Assembly: GCA_934692905.1 (NCBI GenBank) | Contig: CAKUUM010000009.1 | Coordinates: forward strand, 1 to 54,498 | Length of the DNA: 54,498 nucleotides | Direction: 5' to 3' | Origin: an uncultured Bacteroidales bacterium | GTDB taxonomy: Bacteria; Bacteroidota; Bacteroidia; Bacteroidales; Paludibacteraceae | Shown here: positions 18,244 through 27,303 of the stretch, one piece after another | How positions within the stretch are numbered: the stretch's first letter is position 1 | How the letters are laid out: every line of letters starts with the position of its first letter | Translations under genes and position numbers: made by a program | Notes under the pieces: generated by a model | Database searches by the model: none | Seen by the model: the letters and a program-made list of their open reading frames with translations, nothing else | Told to the model about the DNA's origin: nothing

Positions 18244-18360
18244 ATGAAAGTTAGAGCATCTATCAAGAAGCGCAACGCGGACTGCAAAATCGTACGCCGC
18301 AAAGGTCGCTTGTATGTAATCAACAAAAAAGAACCCAAGATGAAAATGCGTCAAGGATAA
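18244..18360 (+). CDS. rpmJ: 50S ribosomal protein L36, zinc-free form
   Basis: L36 has 38 residues (MKVRASIKKRNADCKIVRRK at the start, MKMRQG at the end). The zinc-binding CxxC...CxxxxH set of the common form is reduced to a single Cys, so this is the C-minus variant. It lies between infA and rpsM, as in most bacteria. Confidence 0.96.
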   Translation: MKVRASIKKRNADCKIVRRKGRLYVINKKEPKMKMRQG

Positions 18361-18411
18361 GCATTCCGTCATGGTTAATCATTAAACAAACATATCCTTA
18401 AGTAAATAATT

Positions 18412-18792
18412 ATGGCTATAAGAATTGTCGGTGTAGATCTGCCGCAGAACAAGTGCGGTGAAGTCGGATTGACTTACATCTACGGAATAGGTCGTTCAAG
18501 CGCAAAGAAAATCCTGGCAGAGGCAGGCGTTGACCCAAGCATCAAGGTGCAGGATTGGACGGATGACCAAGCAGCTAAAATCCGCGAAATCATCGGTGCT
18601 AAGTACAAAGTAGAAGGTGATCTTCGTTCGGAAACGTCTCTCAACATCAAACGTTTGATGGATATCGGTTGTTACCGTGGTGTTCGTCATCGTATCGGTT
18701 TGCCTGTTCGTGGCCAATCGACGAAGAACAACGCTCGTACGCGCAAAGGTAAAAAGAAAACCGTTGCTAACAAGAAGAAGGCAACGAAGTAA
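18412..18792 (+). CDS. rpsM: 30S ribosomal protein S13
   Basis: S13 (126 residues) forms inter-subunit bridges and contacts P-site tRNA with its C-terminal tail. MAIRIVGVDLPQNKCGEVGL, RGVRHRIGLPVRGQSTKNNA and a lysine-rich tail identify it. It opens the alpha-type group rpsM-rpsK-rpsD-rpoA-rplQ. Confidence 0.97.
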   Translation: MAIRIVGVDLPQNKCGEVGLTYIYGIGRSSAKKILAEAGVDPSIKVQDWTDDQAAKIREIIGAKYKVEGDLRSETSLNIKRLMDIGCYRGVRHRIGLPVRGQSTKNNARTRKGKKKTVANKKKATK

Positions 18793-18816
18793 TCAACCAC
18801 TTAATATCTATCAATT

Positions 18817-19206
18817 ATGGCAAAGAAAACTGTTGCAGCTAAGAAGCGCGTTGTAAAGATTGACGGTGTTGGTCAACTTCACGTTATGTCTTCTTTCAAC
18901 AATGTTATCGTAACGATTGCTAATGGTGACGGACAGGTTATCTCCTGGTCGTCAGCAGGCAAGATGGGCTTCCGTGGCTCCAAAAAGAATACTCCCTACG
19001 CAGCACAGACTGCTGCTGAGGACTGCGCAAAGGTCGCTTACGACCTCGGTCTGCGCAAGGTCAAAGCGTATGTAAAAGGTCCCGGTCAAGGACGTGAGAG
19101 TGCTATCCGTGCCGTCGCTAACTCGCACATTGATGTAGTTGAGATTATCGACGTTACACCCATGCCTCACAACGGTTGCCGTCCTCCTAAACGTCGTCGT
19201 GTATAA
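18817..19206 (+). CDS. rpsK: 30S ribosomal protein S11
   Basis: S11 (129 residues) lies on the platform near the E site. FNNVIVTIANGDGQVISWSS and the C-terminal THNGCRPPKRRRV-type ending (PMPHNGCRPPKRRRV) are diagnostic. Confidence 0.97.
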   Translation: MAKKTVAAKKRVVKIDGVGQLHVMSSFNNVIVTIANGDGQVISWSSAGKMGFRGSKKNTPYAAQTAAEDCAKVAYDLGLRKVKAYVKGPGQGRESAIRAVANSHIDVVEIIDVTPMPHNGCRPPKRRRV

Positions 19207-19292
19207 TAATCAGTATCGTTCTCTGGTGCACGGACCGCATACTGCGCGTCGGATGCCCATGGAACATATAACTTCTTAAACTCTAAAAAATT
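19207..19292 (+). promoter_or_regulatory. Spacer before rpsD
   Basis: An 86-base gap, longer than others in this group, with a GC-rich centre (19228-19264) between AT-rich ends. It sits directly upstream of rpsD, whose product S4 regulates the alpha operon in other bacteria. A leader role is possible, but I could not draw one clear fold and no promoter box is present. Confidence 0.25.
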
Positions 19293-19898
19293 ATGGCAAG
19301 ATATATTGGTCCTAAATCACGTATCGCACGTCGTTTCGGAGAACCTATCTTCGGTCCGGACAAAGTACTTGACAAGCGTAACTACGCTCCTGGACAACAT
19401 GGTGTTAACCGTCGCAAAAAGAACTCTGAGTATGGTACTCAGTTAGCCGAGAAGCAGAAGGCTAAATATACCTACGGTGTATTGGAGCGTCAGTTCCGTC
19501 TCCTCTTCGCTCAGGCTTCGCGTATCAAGGGTATTACCGGTGAGATTCTTCTCCAACTGCTTGAGTCGCGCCTCGATAACATCGTTTATCGTCTTGGTAT
19601 CGCTCCCACACGTGCTGCTGCACGCCAACTCGTCAGCCACCGCCACATCACCGTGGACGGAAAAGTGGTCAACATTCCTTCTTACCAGGTTAAGCCCGGT
19701 CAGGTGGTAGCCGTACGCGAAAAATCCAAGTCGCTCGAGGTTATTGCTGCTTCTCTCGAAGGATTCAACCACAGCAAATACAACTGGCTGGAGTGGAACG
19801 AGGCTGACAAAGCCGGCAAGTTCCTCAACATCCCGCCACGTGAGGAAATCCCTGAGAACATCAAGGAGCAATTAATCGTCGAGTTGTACTCTAAATAA
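19293..19898 (+). CDS. rpsD: 30S ribosomal protein S4
   Basis: S4 (201 residues) nucleates small-subunit assembly by binding the 5' domain of 16S rRNA. MARYIGPKSRIARRFGEPIF and the S4 RNA-binding domain ESRLDNIVYRLGIAPTRAAA...RQLVSHRHITVDG are present. N-terminal zinc cysteines found in some S4 proteins are absent. Confidence 0.97.
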   Translation: MARYIGPKSRIARRFGEPIFGPDKVLDKRNYAPGQHGVNRRKKNSEYGTQLAEKQKAKYTYGVLERQFRLLFAQASRIKGITGEILLQLLESRLDNIVYRLGIAPTRAAARQLVSHRHITVDGKVVNIPSYQVKPGQVVAVREKSKSLEVIAASLEGFNHSKYNWLEWNEADKAGKFLNIPPREEIPENIKEQLIVELYSK

Positions 19899-19909
19899 CA
19901 AATAAATTC

Positions 19910-20908
19910 ATGGCAATATTAGATTTTATTAAACCTGACAAGGTTATCATGTTGGATTCGAGCAGCACGCACGGAGTTTTTGAGTTCCGTCCGCTCGAGC
20001 CGGGTTATGGTATCACAGTAGGTAACGCCATTCGTCGTGTACTCATCGGGTCGCTCGAGGGCTTTGCTATCTGTTCAATTAAGATCAATGGTATTGATCA
20101 TGAATTTGCTACTATCCCTGGTGTCATCACCGATGTAACCAACCTAATCCTCAATCTCAAACAAGTTCGTTTCATCCGTAAGGAGGGTGTGGAGGCCGAT
20201 GGCGAAACCATTCGCATGCACGTCAAGGGCAACACCAACACTTCTCTCCTCGCTGGCGAACTCAACTCCTATCTCCAGTCTTTCGACGTGCTCAACCCTG
20301 AGTTGGTGCTCGCCGAGATGGACGACTCGGCAGATTTCGAGATTGAGATTACTATCAACAAGGGACGCGGATACGTGTCTGCCGACGAGAACCGTCACCC
20401 CAATGACCCCATTGGAGTGCTCGCTATCGACAGCATCTACACGCCTATCCGAAACGTCAAGTACAGCATTGACCCCTACCGCGTAGAGCAACGTACCGAC
20501 TACGAGAAACTCACACTCGAGATTCTCACCGACGGCTCTATCACGCCTAAGGATGCCCTCAAAGAGGCGGCTAAAATCCTTATCTTCCATTTCATGCTTT
20601 TCTCCGACGAGAGAATTGTCATCGAAGAGCAGGCTAAGCCCGTCACCAATTCGTACGATGAGGAGCATACCCGTATGCGCCAGTTGCTCAACCAGCACCT
20701 CGCTGACATGGACCTCTCTGTGCGCGCCCTCAACTGCTTGAAGGCGGCAGAGGTCGATACCCTCGGCGAACTGGTTCGCTACCACCGCGCTGACCTGCTC
20801 AAGTTCCGTAACTTCGGTAAGAAGTCTCTCACCGAACTCGACGAACTGCTTGAACGCAACGGATTGGCTTTCGGTATGGATATTAGCAGATACAAACTCA
20901 ACGACTAA
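19910..20908 (+). CDS. rpoA: RNA polymerase alpha subunit
   Basis: Alpha (332 residues) dimerises to nucleate the polymerase core. The N-terminal domain contains LEPGYGITVGNAIRRVLIGS; a linker follows; the C-terminal domain carries the DNA- and activator-contacting helices (LSVRALNCLKAAEVDTLGEL and FRNFGKKSLTELDELL). It lies 11 bases after rpsD, as in most bacteria. Confidence 0.98.
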   Translation: MAILDFIKPDKVIMLDSSSTHGVFEFRPLEPGYGITVGNAIRRVLIGSLEGFAICSIKINGIDHEFATIPGVITDVTNLILNLKQVRFIRKEGVEADGETIRMHVKGNTNTSLLAGELNSYLQSFDVLNPELVLAEMDDSADFEIEITINKGRGYVSADENRHPNDPIGVLAIDSIYTPIRNVKYSIDPYRVEQRTDYEKLTLEILTDGSITPKDALKEAAKILIFHFMLFSDERIVIEEQAKPVTNSYDEEHTRMRQLLNQHLADMDLSVRALNCLKAAEVDTLGELVRYHRADLLKFRNFGKKSLTELDELLERNGLAFGMDISRYKLND

Positions 20909-20971
20909 TTCAACTCGGGGGTTGCCTGTTCTCTCGACTCTCAACCCCCAACTCTAAACTAAAAAACAACA

Positions 20972-21457
20972 ATGAGACATAATAAGAAATTCAATCATCT
21001 TGGCCGCAAATCCGCTCACCGCGGTGCACTGTTGTCCAATATGGCTTGCTCGCTCATCATGCACAAGCGTATTTCGACCACTTTGGCTAAGGCAAAGGCA
21101 CTCCGCATCTACGTAGAGCCTATCCTCACCCGTGCGAAAGAGGACACCACGGCTAACCGCCGTCTCGTATTCAGCGAACTCAAACAGAAAGAGGTCGTTA
21201 CCGAACTCTTCCAGAACGTTAGCGAGAAGATTGCTAACCGCCCGGGTGGCTACACACGTATCCTCCGCACCGGCTTCCGTCTGGGTGACGCTGCTGAGAT
21301 GTGTATCATCGAACTCGTTGACTACAACGAGAACATGCTCAAGTCTGCTGCTAAGCCTGCCGCTAAGAAGACCACCCGTCGTGCCGGCAAGAAGGCTGCT
21401 CCCAAGGCAGAGGCTGCTGAGGCTGCACCCGCTGCAGAAGAGGCTAAGGCTGAGTAA
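20972..21457 (+). CDS. rplQ: 50S ribosomal protein L17
   Basis: L17 (161 residues) sits near the tunnel exit. MRHNKKFNHLGRKSAHRGAL and the YTRILRTGFRLGDAAEMCIIEL segment are diagnostic. A low-complexity Ala/Lys/Glu-rich tail of about 40 residues follows the conserved domain, as in other Bacteroidota. Last gene of the block; a strong terminator begins 36 bases after its stop. Confidence 0.97.
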   Translation: MRHNKKFNHLGRKSAHRGALLSNMACSLIMHKRISTTLAKAKALRIYVEPILTRAKEDTTANRRLVFSELKQKEVVTELFQNVSEKIANRPGGYTRILRTGFRLGDAAEMCIIELVDYNENMLKSAAKPAAKKTTRRAGKKAAPKAEAAEAAPAAEEAKAE

Positions 21458-21492
21458 TACTTCGGTTGACCCATATCAACCGCATCCGAAGA

Positions 21493-21526
21493 GACTGCCA
21501 ACACATGCGGTTGGCAGTCCCTTTTT
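21493..21526 (+). terminator. Rho-independent terminator of the ribosomal block
   Basis: GACTGCCAAC (21493-21502) pairs perfectly with GTTGGCAGTC (21510-21519), followed by CC and five T. A second hairpin immediately upstream (CTTCGG-GGTTG / CAACC-CCGAAG around 21462-21491) could assist. A further GCGGACG/CGTCCGC hairpin lies at about 21548-21564. Confidence 0.85.
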
Positions 21527-21626
21527 GTCCTACAACGCCGGGGACGCGGACGTCTCGTCCGCGGTAAAGCCTCGCCCGCGGCAAAGAAACAAATTCTCAT
21601 ATTGATTATTAGAAGTCTCAAATCCG

Positions 21627-21731
21627 ATGGAAACGTATCGCATCACCGACTGCGAACAGTACTATCGCCGTGGCGTCTATCGTCATTTCACGCAGGACTG
21701 CAAGTGTAGTTCCTTATTGGGGGCTTATTGA
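21627..21731 (+). pseudogene. N-terminal stub of a CAT-like acetyltransferase gene
   Basis: A 34-codon frame starting METYRITDCEQYYRRGVYRH and continuing FTQDCKCS resembles the opening of chloramphenicol acetyltransferase-family enzymes (aromatic residues spaced around an RR/RK pair, then HF). After CKCS the similarity ends in a short unrelated tail and a stop, and the 11-bp array begins one base later. I infer that the rest of the gene was lost. The identification rests on a short motif and is uncertain. Confidence 0.35.
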
Positions 21732-21819
21732 AGTCCCATATGTGTCCTGCAAAAGTCCTGTAAGAGTGCTGTTAATTACGGCAACGACACGGCAACGAGA
21801 CGACAACGAGAGCAGTGAA
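21732..21819. repeat. 11-bp-phased array after rplQ
   Basis: Eight consecutive 11-mers: AGTCCCATATG, TGTCCTGCAAA, AGTCCTGTAAG, AGTGCTGTTAA, TTACGGCAACG, ACACGGCAACG, AGACGACAACG, AGAGCAGTGAA. The 468-base gap 21458-21925 otherwise holds the terminator and the stub described above; no promoter for the next gene was recognised. Confidence 0.85.
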
Positions 21820-21925
21820 TGTAAGGAGGATATAAGGAAAATGTAGAAAGAAAAGGTGCTCCTCTCTGCAATTAATGGTTAATTATATGGTAATTAATGT
21901 TTTATTACATCATAATTTCAAGCAC

Positions 21926-23023
21926 ATGCGTCGATATTTGTTATTCATAATTTGTGTTTTGTCCTCGGCATTGTACGCTGAGGCGTTCGACTATGCCCGT
22001 GCGGATAGTCTTATCTGTAGTGCCGTCTACTCTGTAGATTCTGCGAATAGGGTAGGGGATTCTGTCTTCCTCGACCGTACCCGTTGTATTCCCGGAGCCG
22101 TCCTTTGTGTGGTGGATAGCGGGCGTATCACCTATCTCCGCGCCTATGGTCATCGTGCCGTGGTGCCCGCATGCGAACCCATGACCACCAACACGGTCTT
22201 CGACTTGGCGTCTCTTAGCAAGCCCTTGGGCGCAGGCTCTGCTGCCTTGTTGTTGATAGAGCAGGGACGACTCTCTGCCGATGACAAGGTCAGCACCTAT
22301 CTCCCCGCTTTTCAGTCCGATGCCACCATCCGCCACTTGCTCACCCACCGTTCTGGCTTGCCCCCATACATGAACGCCCGTATCTTGGATAGTATATATA
22401 CTTCCCGTTCCGCCACTATGGCGCAACCCATCTCCCGCCAAGACTTCTTCTTGGATACTATCTGCCGTTGTCATCGCCTTTCACCTGTGGGCGAAAAGTA
22501 TCGCTATTCCTGTCTGAATTTCATCACGTTGCAGCGTGTTGTAGAGACCGTTGTCGGCACAGACCTCAACACCTATCTCACCACGAACCTCTACACCCCT
22601 CTCCATACGGACGCTATGGACTGGCTGCCGTCTGATGCCATTCTTCCGCGCATTGCCCCTACCGAGTGCAACGACACCGTCTGTCTCCGCGGCACGGTGC
22701 ACGATCCTTTGGCGCGTGTCATGATGTGCGGCATATCAGGTAATGCAGGTCTGTTTGCTACTGCCGAAGATGTGGCAAAATGGGCTATATGGTTCATGTC
22801 CTTGCCCGACACCGTCCGCTCCGCCTCCTGCAACGCCGGCCTTTGGACAGATGAAAATGAAGGAAATAGAATATGGAGCCACACAGGCTACACAGGCACA
22901 AGCATAGTGCTTTGTCCCAACAGCCAACGTGCTGTCATCTTGCTGACCAATCGTGTACACCCTACGGATACGGGAAACCTGTCTTCCCTTAGAAAAACAG
23001 TAAGAGACATATTCTTCCAATAG
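21926..23023 (+). CDS. Secreted serine beta-lactamase-family hydrolase
   Basis: About 365 residues. The ATG at 21926 gives a clear signal peptide (MRRYLLFIICVLSSALYAEA). The serine penicillin-recognising fold is shown by the nucleophile motif SLSK in FDLASLSKPLG, a second motif YSCLN, and HTG in the WSHTGYTGTS segment near the end. HLLTHRSGLPPY is typical of class C-like esterases and penicillin-binding-protein relatives. It probably acts in the periplasm as a peptidase or esterase on cell-wall or ester substrates; resistance to beta-lactams is not implied. It converges with the SGNH hydrolase gene. Confidence 0.85.
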   Translation: MRRYLLFIICVLSSALYAEAFDYARADSLICSAVYSVDSANRVGDSVFLDRTRCIPGAVLCVVDSGRITYLRAYGHRAVVPACEPMTTNTVFDLASLSKPLGAGSAALLLIEQGRLSADDKVSTYLPAFQSDATIRHLLTHRSGLPPYMNARILDSIYTSRSATMAQPISRQDFFLDTICRCHRLSPVGEKYRYSCLNFITLQRVVETVVGTDLNTYLTTNLYTPLHTDAMDWLPSDAILPRIAPTECNDTVCLRGTVHDPLARVMMCGISGNAGLFATAEDVAKWAIWFMSLPDTVRSASCNAGLWTDENEGNRIWSHTGYTGTSIVLCPNSQRAVILLTNRVHPTDTGNLSSLRKTVRDIFFQ

Positions 23024-23024
23024 G

Positions 23025-23041
23025 AGGAAACATTTTTTCCT
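23025..23041. terminator. Possible bidirectional terminator
   Basis: AGGAAA (23025-23030) pairs with TTTCCT (23036-23041) in the 27-base space between two convergent genes, with A- and T-rich flanks. The stem is short, so this is tentative. Confidence 0.3.
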
Positions 23042-23050
23042 GTATTTCGT

Positions 23051-23734
23051 CTATATTGCTTGCAGTATCATGTCGGCAATACGGGCTTGCCCTTGTTCGT
23101 TGGGGTGAATGCCATCATCGCACAAGTAGCGGCGATACTGATGCCCGATCAGCAAGTCGGATGTAATGTCAATCCATTGGGCACCGGTACGTTGTGCCAC
23201 TTTCCATGTAGCCACATTGTAGAGTTCGTGCCCTGACATAATCGTATTGGTGGAACCGCTGAGCCAACCAAGTATATTCCTTTTTTGCTCGTCAGACATA
23301 CCCGTTGTGAAGAATTGGAAATAACGCTCTGCGTCCATCGGCGGGAGCGAGAGCACAAGAGGTGTACACCCTGCCTGACGCACCTTGTGGATAACGCGCT
23401 CGTAAGCAGACTCGTAAGTATGGAGCGGCGTGCGTGGCAGGTGTGCTTCCTTGGGCGATTGCGCAATGACGCGCCAATCATAGTCGCTGTCATTGCCACC
23501 ATATTCGAGAAGTACGTATTTCGCTCCCTCAAGACGGCTTATGGATTTATCCAATATGCGCTCGCCCGCCTCAATGGTACAACCCATCTTACCGAGATTC
23601 ACCACCTCGCTGTCAAGCCCCTCGCCACAACGGTCCACGATATTCTTATCGGACAATGTATAACGCTCACGCAACCCCTCTGCTTTGAGTATGACTCCAC
23701 GAATGATGGAGTCGCCTAATGCTGCCAATTTCAT
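23051..23734 (-). CDS. SGNH/GDSL-family esterase or lipase
   Basis: A 227-residue protein with all four blocks of the SGNH hydrolase family: GDS at the N-terminus (LAALGDSIIRG, catalytic Ser), Gly in NLGKMG, GGND in LEYGGNDSD (Asn of the oxyanion hole), and DGIHPN near the C-terminus (catalytic Asp and His). No signal peptide is visible, so a cytoplasmic location is likely. Substrate unknown; relatives act on acetylated sugars, phospholipids or thioesters. It is transcribed divergently from the LytTR gene. Confidence 0.9.
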   Translation of the reverse strand: MKLAALGDSIIRGVILKAEGLRERYTLSDKNIVDRCGEGLDSEVVNLGKMGCTIEAGERILDKSISRLEGAKYVLLEYGGNDSDYDWRVIAQSPKEAHLPRTPLHTYESAYERVIHKVRQAGCTPLVLSLPPMDAERYFQFFTTGMSDEQKRNILGWLSGSTNTIMSGHELYNVATWKVAQRTGAQWIDITSDLLIGHQYRRYLCDDGIHPNEQGQARIADMILQAI

Positions 23735-23789
23735 TTTCTGTCTGTTTGGTTAGTTTCACACAGGCACTATTGCCATGTGATTTCGGCTG

Positions 23790-23821
23790 CAAAATTACTA
23801 CCTGTAACGCTCATGGTAAAA
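23790..23821 (-). promoter_or_regulatory. Promoter of the SGNH hydrolase gene
   Basis: On the minus strand TTTT (23821-23818), 20 bases, TAATTTTG (23797-23790) matches TAnnTTTG with a near-consensus -33. Transcription would start near 23783, about 50 bases before the ATG. Confidence 0.5.
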
Positions 23822-23965
23822 TAGTTGTGATAATACGGCATAGTTTTTGTGGAAAATGCGTATATAGGGACAAGACTGCTGTATTTGTGACAAAATATAG
23901 GTGTATCTGTATTTCGTCACTATGTGAGAAAGGACTAAATTGTATCGATTTTAACGCGTAAATAT

Positions 23966-24766
23966 ATGGAAAGATTGCCTAAGATATTCGGCTCACTTAA
24001 GTACAATATCATCTACATATTGGGCATACCCGTGTTTGCTCTCGGCTTTGTATTGCTCTATAAGCCGCGCAGTGTGGTGGCACTATTGGAGATGAACCGT
24101 GATATGCTGAGTTTCAACACCACTATCATTATGTGTATCCTGTTGGGCGTAATGATATTGTCGCGCGTATTGCTGCTGTGCCTGTATCGGCAACTGAAGA
24201 TGACATGGCTCAAGTATGCCGCATGGGAAGTGGCGGAGATTGTGGGTATGAGCCTATTTGCCGCGTTGTATATCAGCCTGATGTACCACGGCGCGTTATC
24301 CTACTTCTGGGTGCTCGGGTGGTGTGCTTTCTATCTGTTTTTCATTACTATATATCCCTATATCGTATTCGACTTGGCAATCGCTTTGACAGGCAAGAAC
24401 AAGGAAGATGTGGCACAAGACGACAGCCTGATGCGCTTTGTGGACAGCACACAGCGACTTAAACTGATGATTGCGCCATCAGCGGTACTATATATCGCCG
24501 CTAATGAGAACTACGTGAATATCTGCTACTTGGAGGGTGATAAATTGAAAGAATATCCCCTGCGTTCGTCCATGAAAGCCTTGGAACCGATGATGCAGAA
24601 GAACGGTATGGTGCGTTGCCAACGCAGTTACTACATCAACCCGCAGCACATCAAGGTACTGCGACGTGACAAAGAGGGTGTCATTAACGCTGAGTTAGAC
24701 ACCCCGAATGCCAAGACTGTGCCTGTATCACCTAAATACTATGACGCTTTGGCAAAGTGGTTGTAG
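23966..24766 (+). CDS. Membrane-anchored LytTR transcription factor
   Basis: A 266-residue protein. The N-terminal part has about four hydrophobic helices (roughly residues 14-31, 51-72, 86-107, 112-135). The C-terminal 100 residues are a LytTR DNA-binding domain: LYIAANENYVNICYLEGDKL, RSSMKALEPM and RCQRSYYINPQHIKVLRRD are its hallmarks. There is no receiver domain, so the membrane part probably senses the signal directly. Such regulators often control nearby surface genes; the glycosidase gene converging on it is one candidate, as inference only. Confidence 0.85.
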   Translation: MERLPKIFGSLKYNIIYILGIPVFALGFVLLYKPRSVVALLEMNRDMLSFNTTIIMCILLGVMILSRVLLLCLYRQLKMTWLKYAAWEVAEIVGMSLFAALYISLMYHGALSYFWVLGWCAFYLFFITIYPYIVFDLAIALTGKNKEDVAQDDSLMRFVDSTQRLKLMIAPSAVLYIAANENYVNICYLEGDKLKEYPLRSSMKALEPMMQKNGMVRCQRSYYINPQHIKVLRRDKEGVINAELDTPNAKTVPVSPKYYDALAKWL

Positions 24767-24821
24767 GAGAACAAACAAGGAGCGGTAAGATTTATATCAA
24801 ACTGACATGAATCCATGACAA

Positions 24822-27092
24822 TTACCGAACTATTTTGGTAGTTTGATTACCTTGCACTACAATAAAAAGTCCATGGGGCAATTGGTCTATATCCGCCCCT
24901 ACATATCGCCCCATAGCATCATAGATACAAATAGCCCCTACAGAGCCTGTACCTTCTGTATTCTCTATATTCTCTACCGCTGTGGGTGATGTCTTCCAAC
25001 GCGCATATAATGTGCCTTTCCAACCTGCGGGAATAGAGGTCAACGGCGAGCCTGTAAATCGCTCATTGTCATACCACCCGAGGAAAGTGTCACCGTCCTT
25101 GGTGGGGGTGGGAAGGGTATAGGTTTCTGTTACCGATGAGGGCAGTACGGCTCCGCCATGGGACAGTTGGTAGGCGTTGCCCCATGCGGAAGGTTGTCCT
25201 GCGGCAGAGAAGTCGGGTGCGTTGATGGTGGTAGTGCCCACGACAAGAGAGTTGGCGGGTGAGCAGTTGAAAAAGGCATGCACCGCCCAACGCCATGCGG
25301 ACTCACCGGCATTGTCCATGTCCGTACTCAAGGTGTAGCCCTGTGCGGTAGCCACGGAGTAGATGTAGTCTCCAAGCCACTTGTAGTCGGACTTGGTGTT
25401 GGTCATAATATCCTGCATATAGGCTGCAGCAAAGGTACTGACTTTGTCAATGGGTTGGTCGGCACGGGACAAGCCATAGTAGGTGTTATAGTAAGGTTTG
25501 AATGCCTCCCAGAGTTCGGCGTTGGTAGGTACGGGTACGGAGACGGTACCGCCATTGAGCACCCACGTGATGTCCGCCTTACCCTCATTATAGAGGGCGG
25601 GTGTGTACTCCACTCCGTAGCGGTCGTAAGCACATACGGCGATGGTGTAGTCCGTGAGGTTGGCGATTGCGGAGAGGTCATAGGACTTGCCATAGACTAC
25701 GCCGAGAAGGTATTGTGATGAGGCAAGGGCTTCATCGGTATTGGTGCCTTTGGGGAAGGCATAGACAGTGAAACGCTCTGCCGTTGGGTGCGACCACGTG
25801 AGGGTGGTGCCAGAGAGCGTCAAGCCTGTGGATGCGGCAAGGGTGGTCTTGGCTTTCCAGTCCATTGCGGGCGGGAGAGCCTGTGCGGTGAAGTGCGATG
25901 CCTGCAACTGGGCGTACATCTTCACATAAGAGTTGGTATTGTAGAAGATAGAGCCTGGTGTGGTCGGGGCATACTGACGGTTGAAGTCTATCTGGCGTTG
26001 GATTTCCACTACGCCGTCATCGTAGCCACGATAGCCATCGTAGGCGTGATATGCCGCTTGGGACGAATAGAAGTCCACCCGTTGGTTGCCCGGAAGCAGC
26101 GCGGAGAAATGTTCGCATACGTCCTGCGCCCACCATTGGTTGAGGACACTATAGGACTGGGCTGCGATTTGGGAAGACCAATAGAGTTGCGGGGCGATGT
26201 AATCCACATAGCCGCCTTTGACCCATTCGACGGTGTTGCAGGCTTGTACCTCGTAGTCGTCCAGTCCGACAATGCCTTCGGGGAGGGAGATTCCATACTT
26301 CTGAGCCACAGCGGATTGCATAGTCCAGATGCCGAAAGGTCCCATGCCGAAGCGCACCCACGGCTTGGAGACTTGGATGGCATCATAGAGCGCCTTGATG
26401 GTCTTGTCCACATTGTCGCGCCGCCAGTCGCCATCGGTCATGGACGCGGGTTTGTAGGCAGCCTTGGAAGCTGCGTCCTCGTTGGTGGTGCCACCGTAGG
26501 GGTAGAAGTAGTCGTCCATGATGATGCCGTCCACGTCGTAGTTGTTGATGATTTCCATCAGCACCTTTATTACGTACGCGCGCGCATCGGGGTTGCCCGG
26601 GTCAAGGATTTGTCCCGAGAAAGAGCCGTTGTTGTATTTGAGAATATAGTCTTTGCAGTTCTGATAGACCTTGTCGGAGGTGGCTATGGAGCCTGCGGAG
26701 GTTACCCGGAATGGGTTGACCCATACGTGAAGTTCGAGTCCTCGTTTGTGCGCCTCCTCAATGGCGAAAGCCAGAGGGTCGTAGCCGGGGTCCTTACCGC
26801 GCGTGCCGGTGAGGCATGCCGCCCACGGTTCGTAGGACGATTTGTAGAGTGCGTCGCTGAGAGAACGCACTTGGAAACAGCAGGCATTGAGTCCGCCTGC
26901 TACACATTGGTCGAAGTAGGTGGTGAGTTCAGCCTTTTGCGCTGAGGCGTTGTTCTTGGTACGAGGCCAGTCGATGTTGCTGACGGTGGCTAACCATGTA
27001 GCACGGAACTCGCGTTTGGGTGCGGCGGCAGACCAAACGCATTGGCACGAAAGCAGAATTGCAATGGCTGCCAAGAGATGTTTTGTTTTCAT
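24822..27092 (-). CDS. Secreted GHL10/DUF187-family glycoside hydrolase
   Basis: About 756 residues from the ATG at 27092, which gives a signal peptide (MKTKHLLAAIAILLSCQCVW). The opening FRATWLATVSNIDWP and DGIIMDDYFYPYGG belong to the GHL10 (DUF187) TIM-barrel family, probably acting on glycans. A fibronectin-like region follows, then an InlB/Listeria-Bacteroides repeat (DGDTFLGWYDNERFTGSPL) and a C-terminal segment ending GLFIVVQGNQTTKIVR, which resembles the sorting domain of type IX secreted proteins. I infer export by Sec, then the type IX system, to the cell surface. Confidence 0.82.
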   Translation of the reverse strand: MKTKHLLAAIAILLSCQCVWSAAAPKREFRATWLATVSNIDWPRTKNNASAQKAELTTYFDQCVAGGLNACCFQVRSLSDALYKSSYEPWAACLTGTRGKDPGYDPLAFAIEEAHKRGLELHVWVNPFRVTSAGSIATSDKVYQNCKDYILKYNNGSFSGQILDPGNPDARAYVIKVLMEIINNYDVDGIIMDDYFYPYGGTTNEDAASKAAYKPASMTDGDWRRDNVDKTIKALYDAIQVSKPWVRFGMGPFGIWTMQSAVAQKYGISLPEGIVGLDDYEVQACNTVEWVKGGYVDYIAPQLYWSSQIAAQSYSVLNQWWAQDVCEHFSALLPGNQRVDFYSSQAAYHAYDGYRGYDDGVVEIQRQIDFNRQYAPTTPGSIFYNTNSYVKMYAQLQASHFTAQALPPAMDWKAKTTLAASTGLTLSGTTLTWSHPTAERFTVYAFPKGTNTDEALASSQYLLGVVYGKSYDLSAIANLTDYTIAVCAYDRYGVEYTPALYNEGKADITWVLNGGTVSVPVPTNAELWEAFKPYYNTYYGLSRADQPIDKVSTFAAAYMQDIMTNTKSDYKWLGDYIYSVATAQGYTLSTDMDNAGESAWRWAVHAFFNCSPANSLVVGTTTINAPDFSAAGQPSAWGNAYQLSHGGAVLPSSVTETYTLPTPTKDGDTFLGWYDNERFTGSPLTSIPAGWKGTLYARWKTSPTAVENIENTEGTGSVGAICIYDAMGRYVGADIDQLPHGLFIVVQGNQTTKIVR

Positions 27093-27185
27093 ATCAGTAG
27101 TTTGTGAACGATTTACGATTTTGCTGTTTACGATGTACGATTTTGGGTGTGCCTGCGTTGTCCCCACACCAAACCACCTTGTCCC

Positions 27186-27259
27186 CTCAATATGCTCTCA
27201 ATATGGTCGGCAGAATCACATACTAACCACATACTAATCACATACTAATCTCATACACT
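27186..27259. repeat. 11-bp-phased array upstream of the glycosidase gene
   Basis: CTCAATATGCT, CTCAATATGGT (27186-27207), an eight-base spacer, then TCACATACTAA, CCACATACTAA, TCACATACTAA, TCTCATACACT (27216-27259). It lies between two minus-strand genes, about 100 bases before the glycosidase start. TTTACGA/TGTACGA heptamers lie at 27112-27140. Confidence 0.85.
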
Positions 27260-27303
27260 TAACCCGACAAAACAACGGCAAAGTATGAAGGCTTATGAGA
27301 GGA

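Noticed and set aside
21926..23023. Call as a resistance beta-lactamase
   Set aside because: The motifs fit the wider class C-like serine hydrolase family; nothing points to antibiotic hydrolysis.
25788..26945. Plus-strand frame of 385 codons inside the glycosidase gene
   Set aside because: Antisense to conserved GHL10 motifs; composition (Gly/Val/Arg-rich) is that of a shadow frame.
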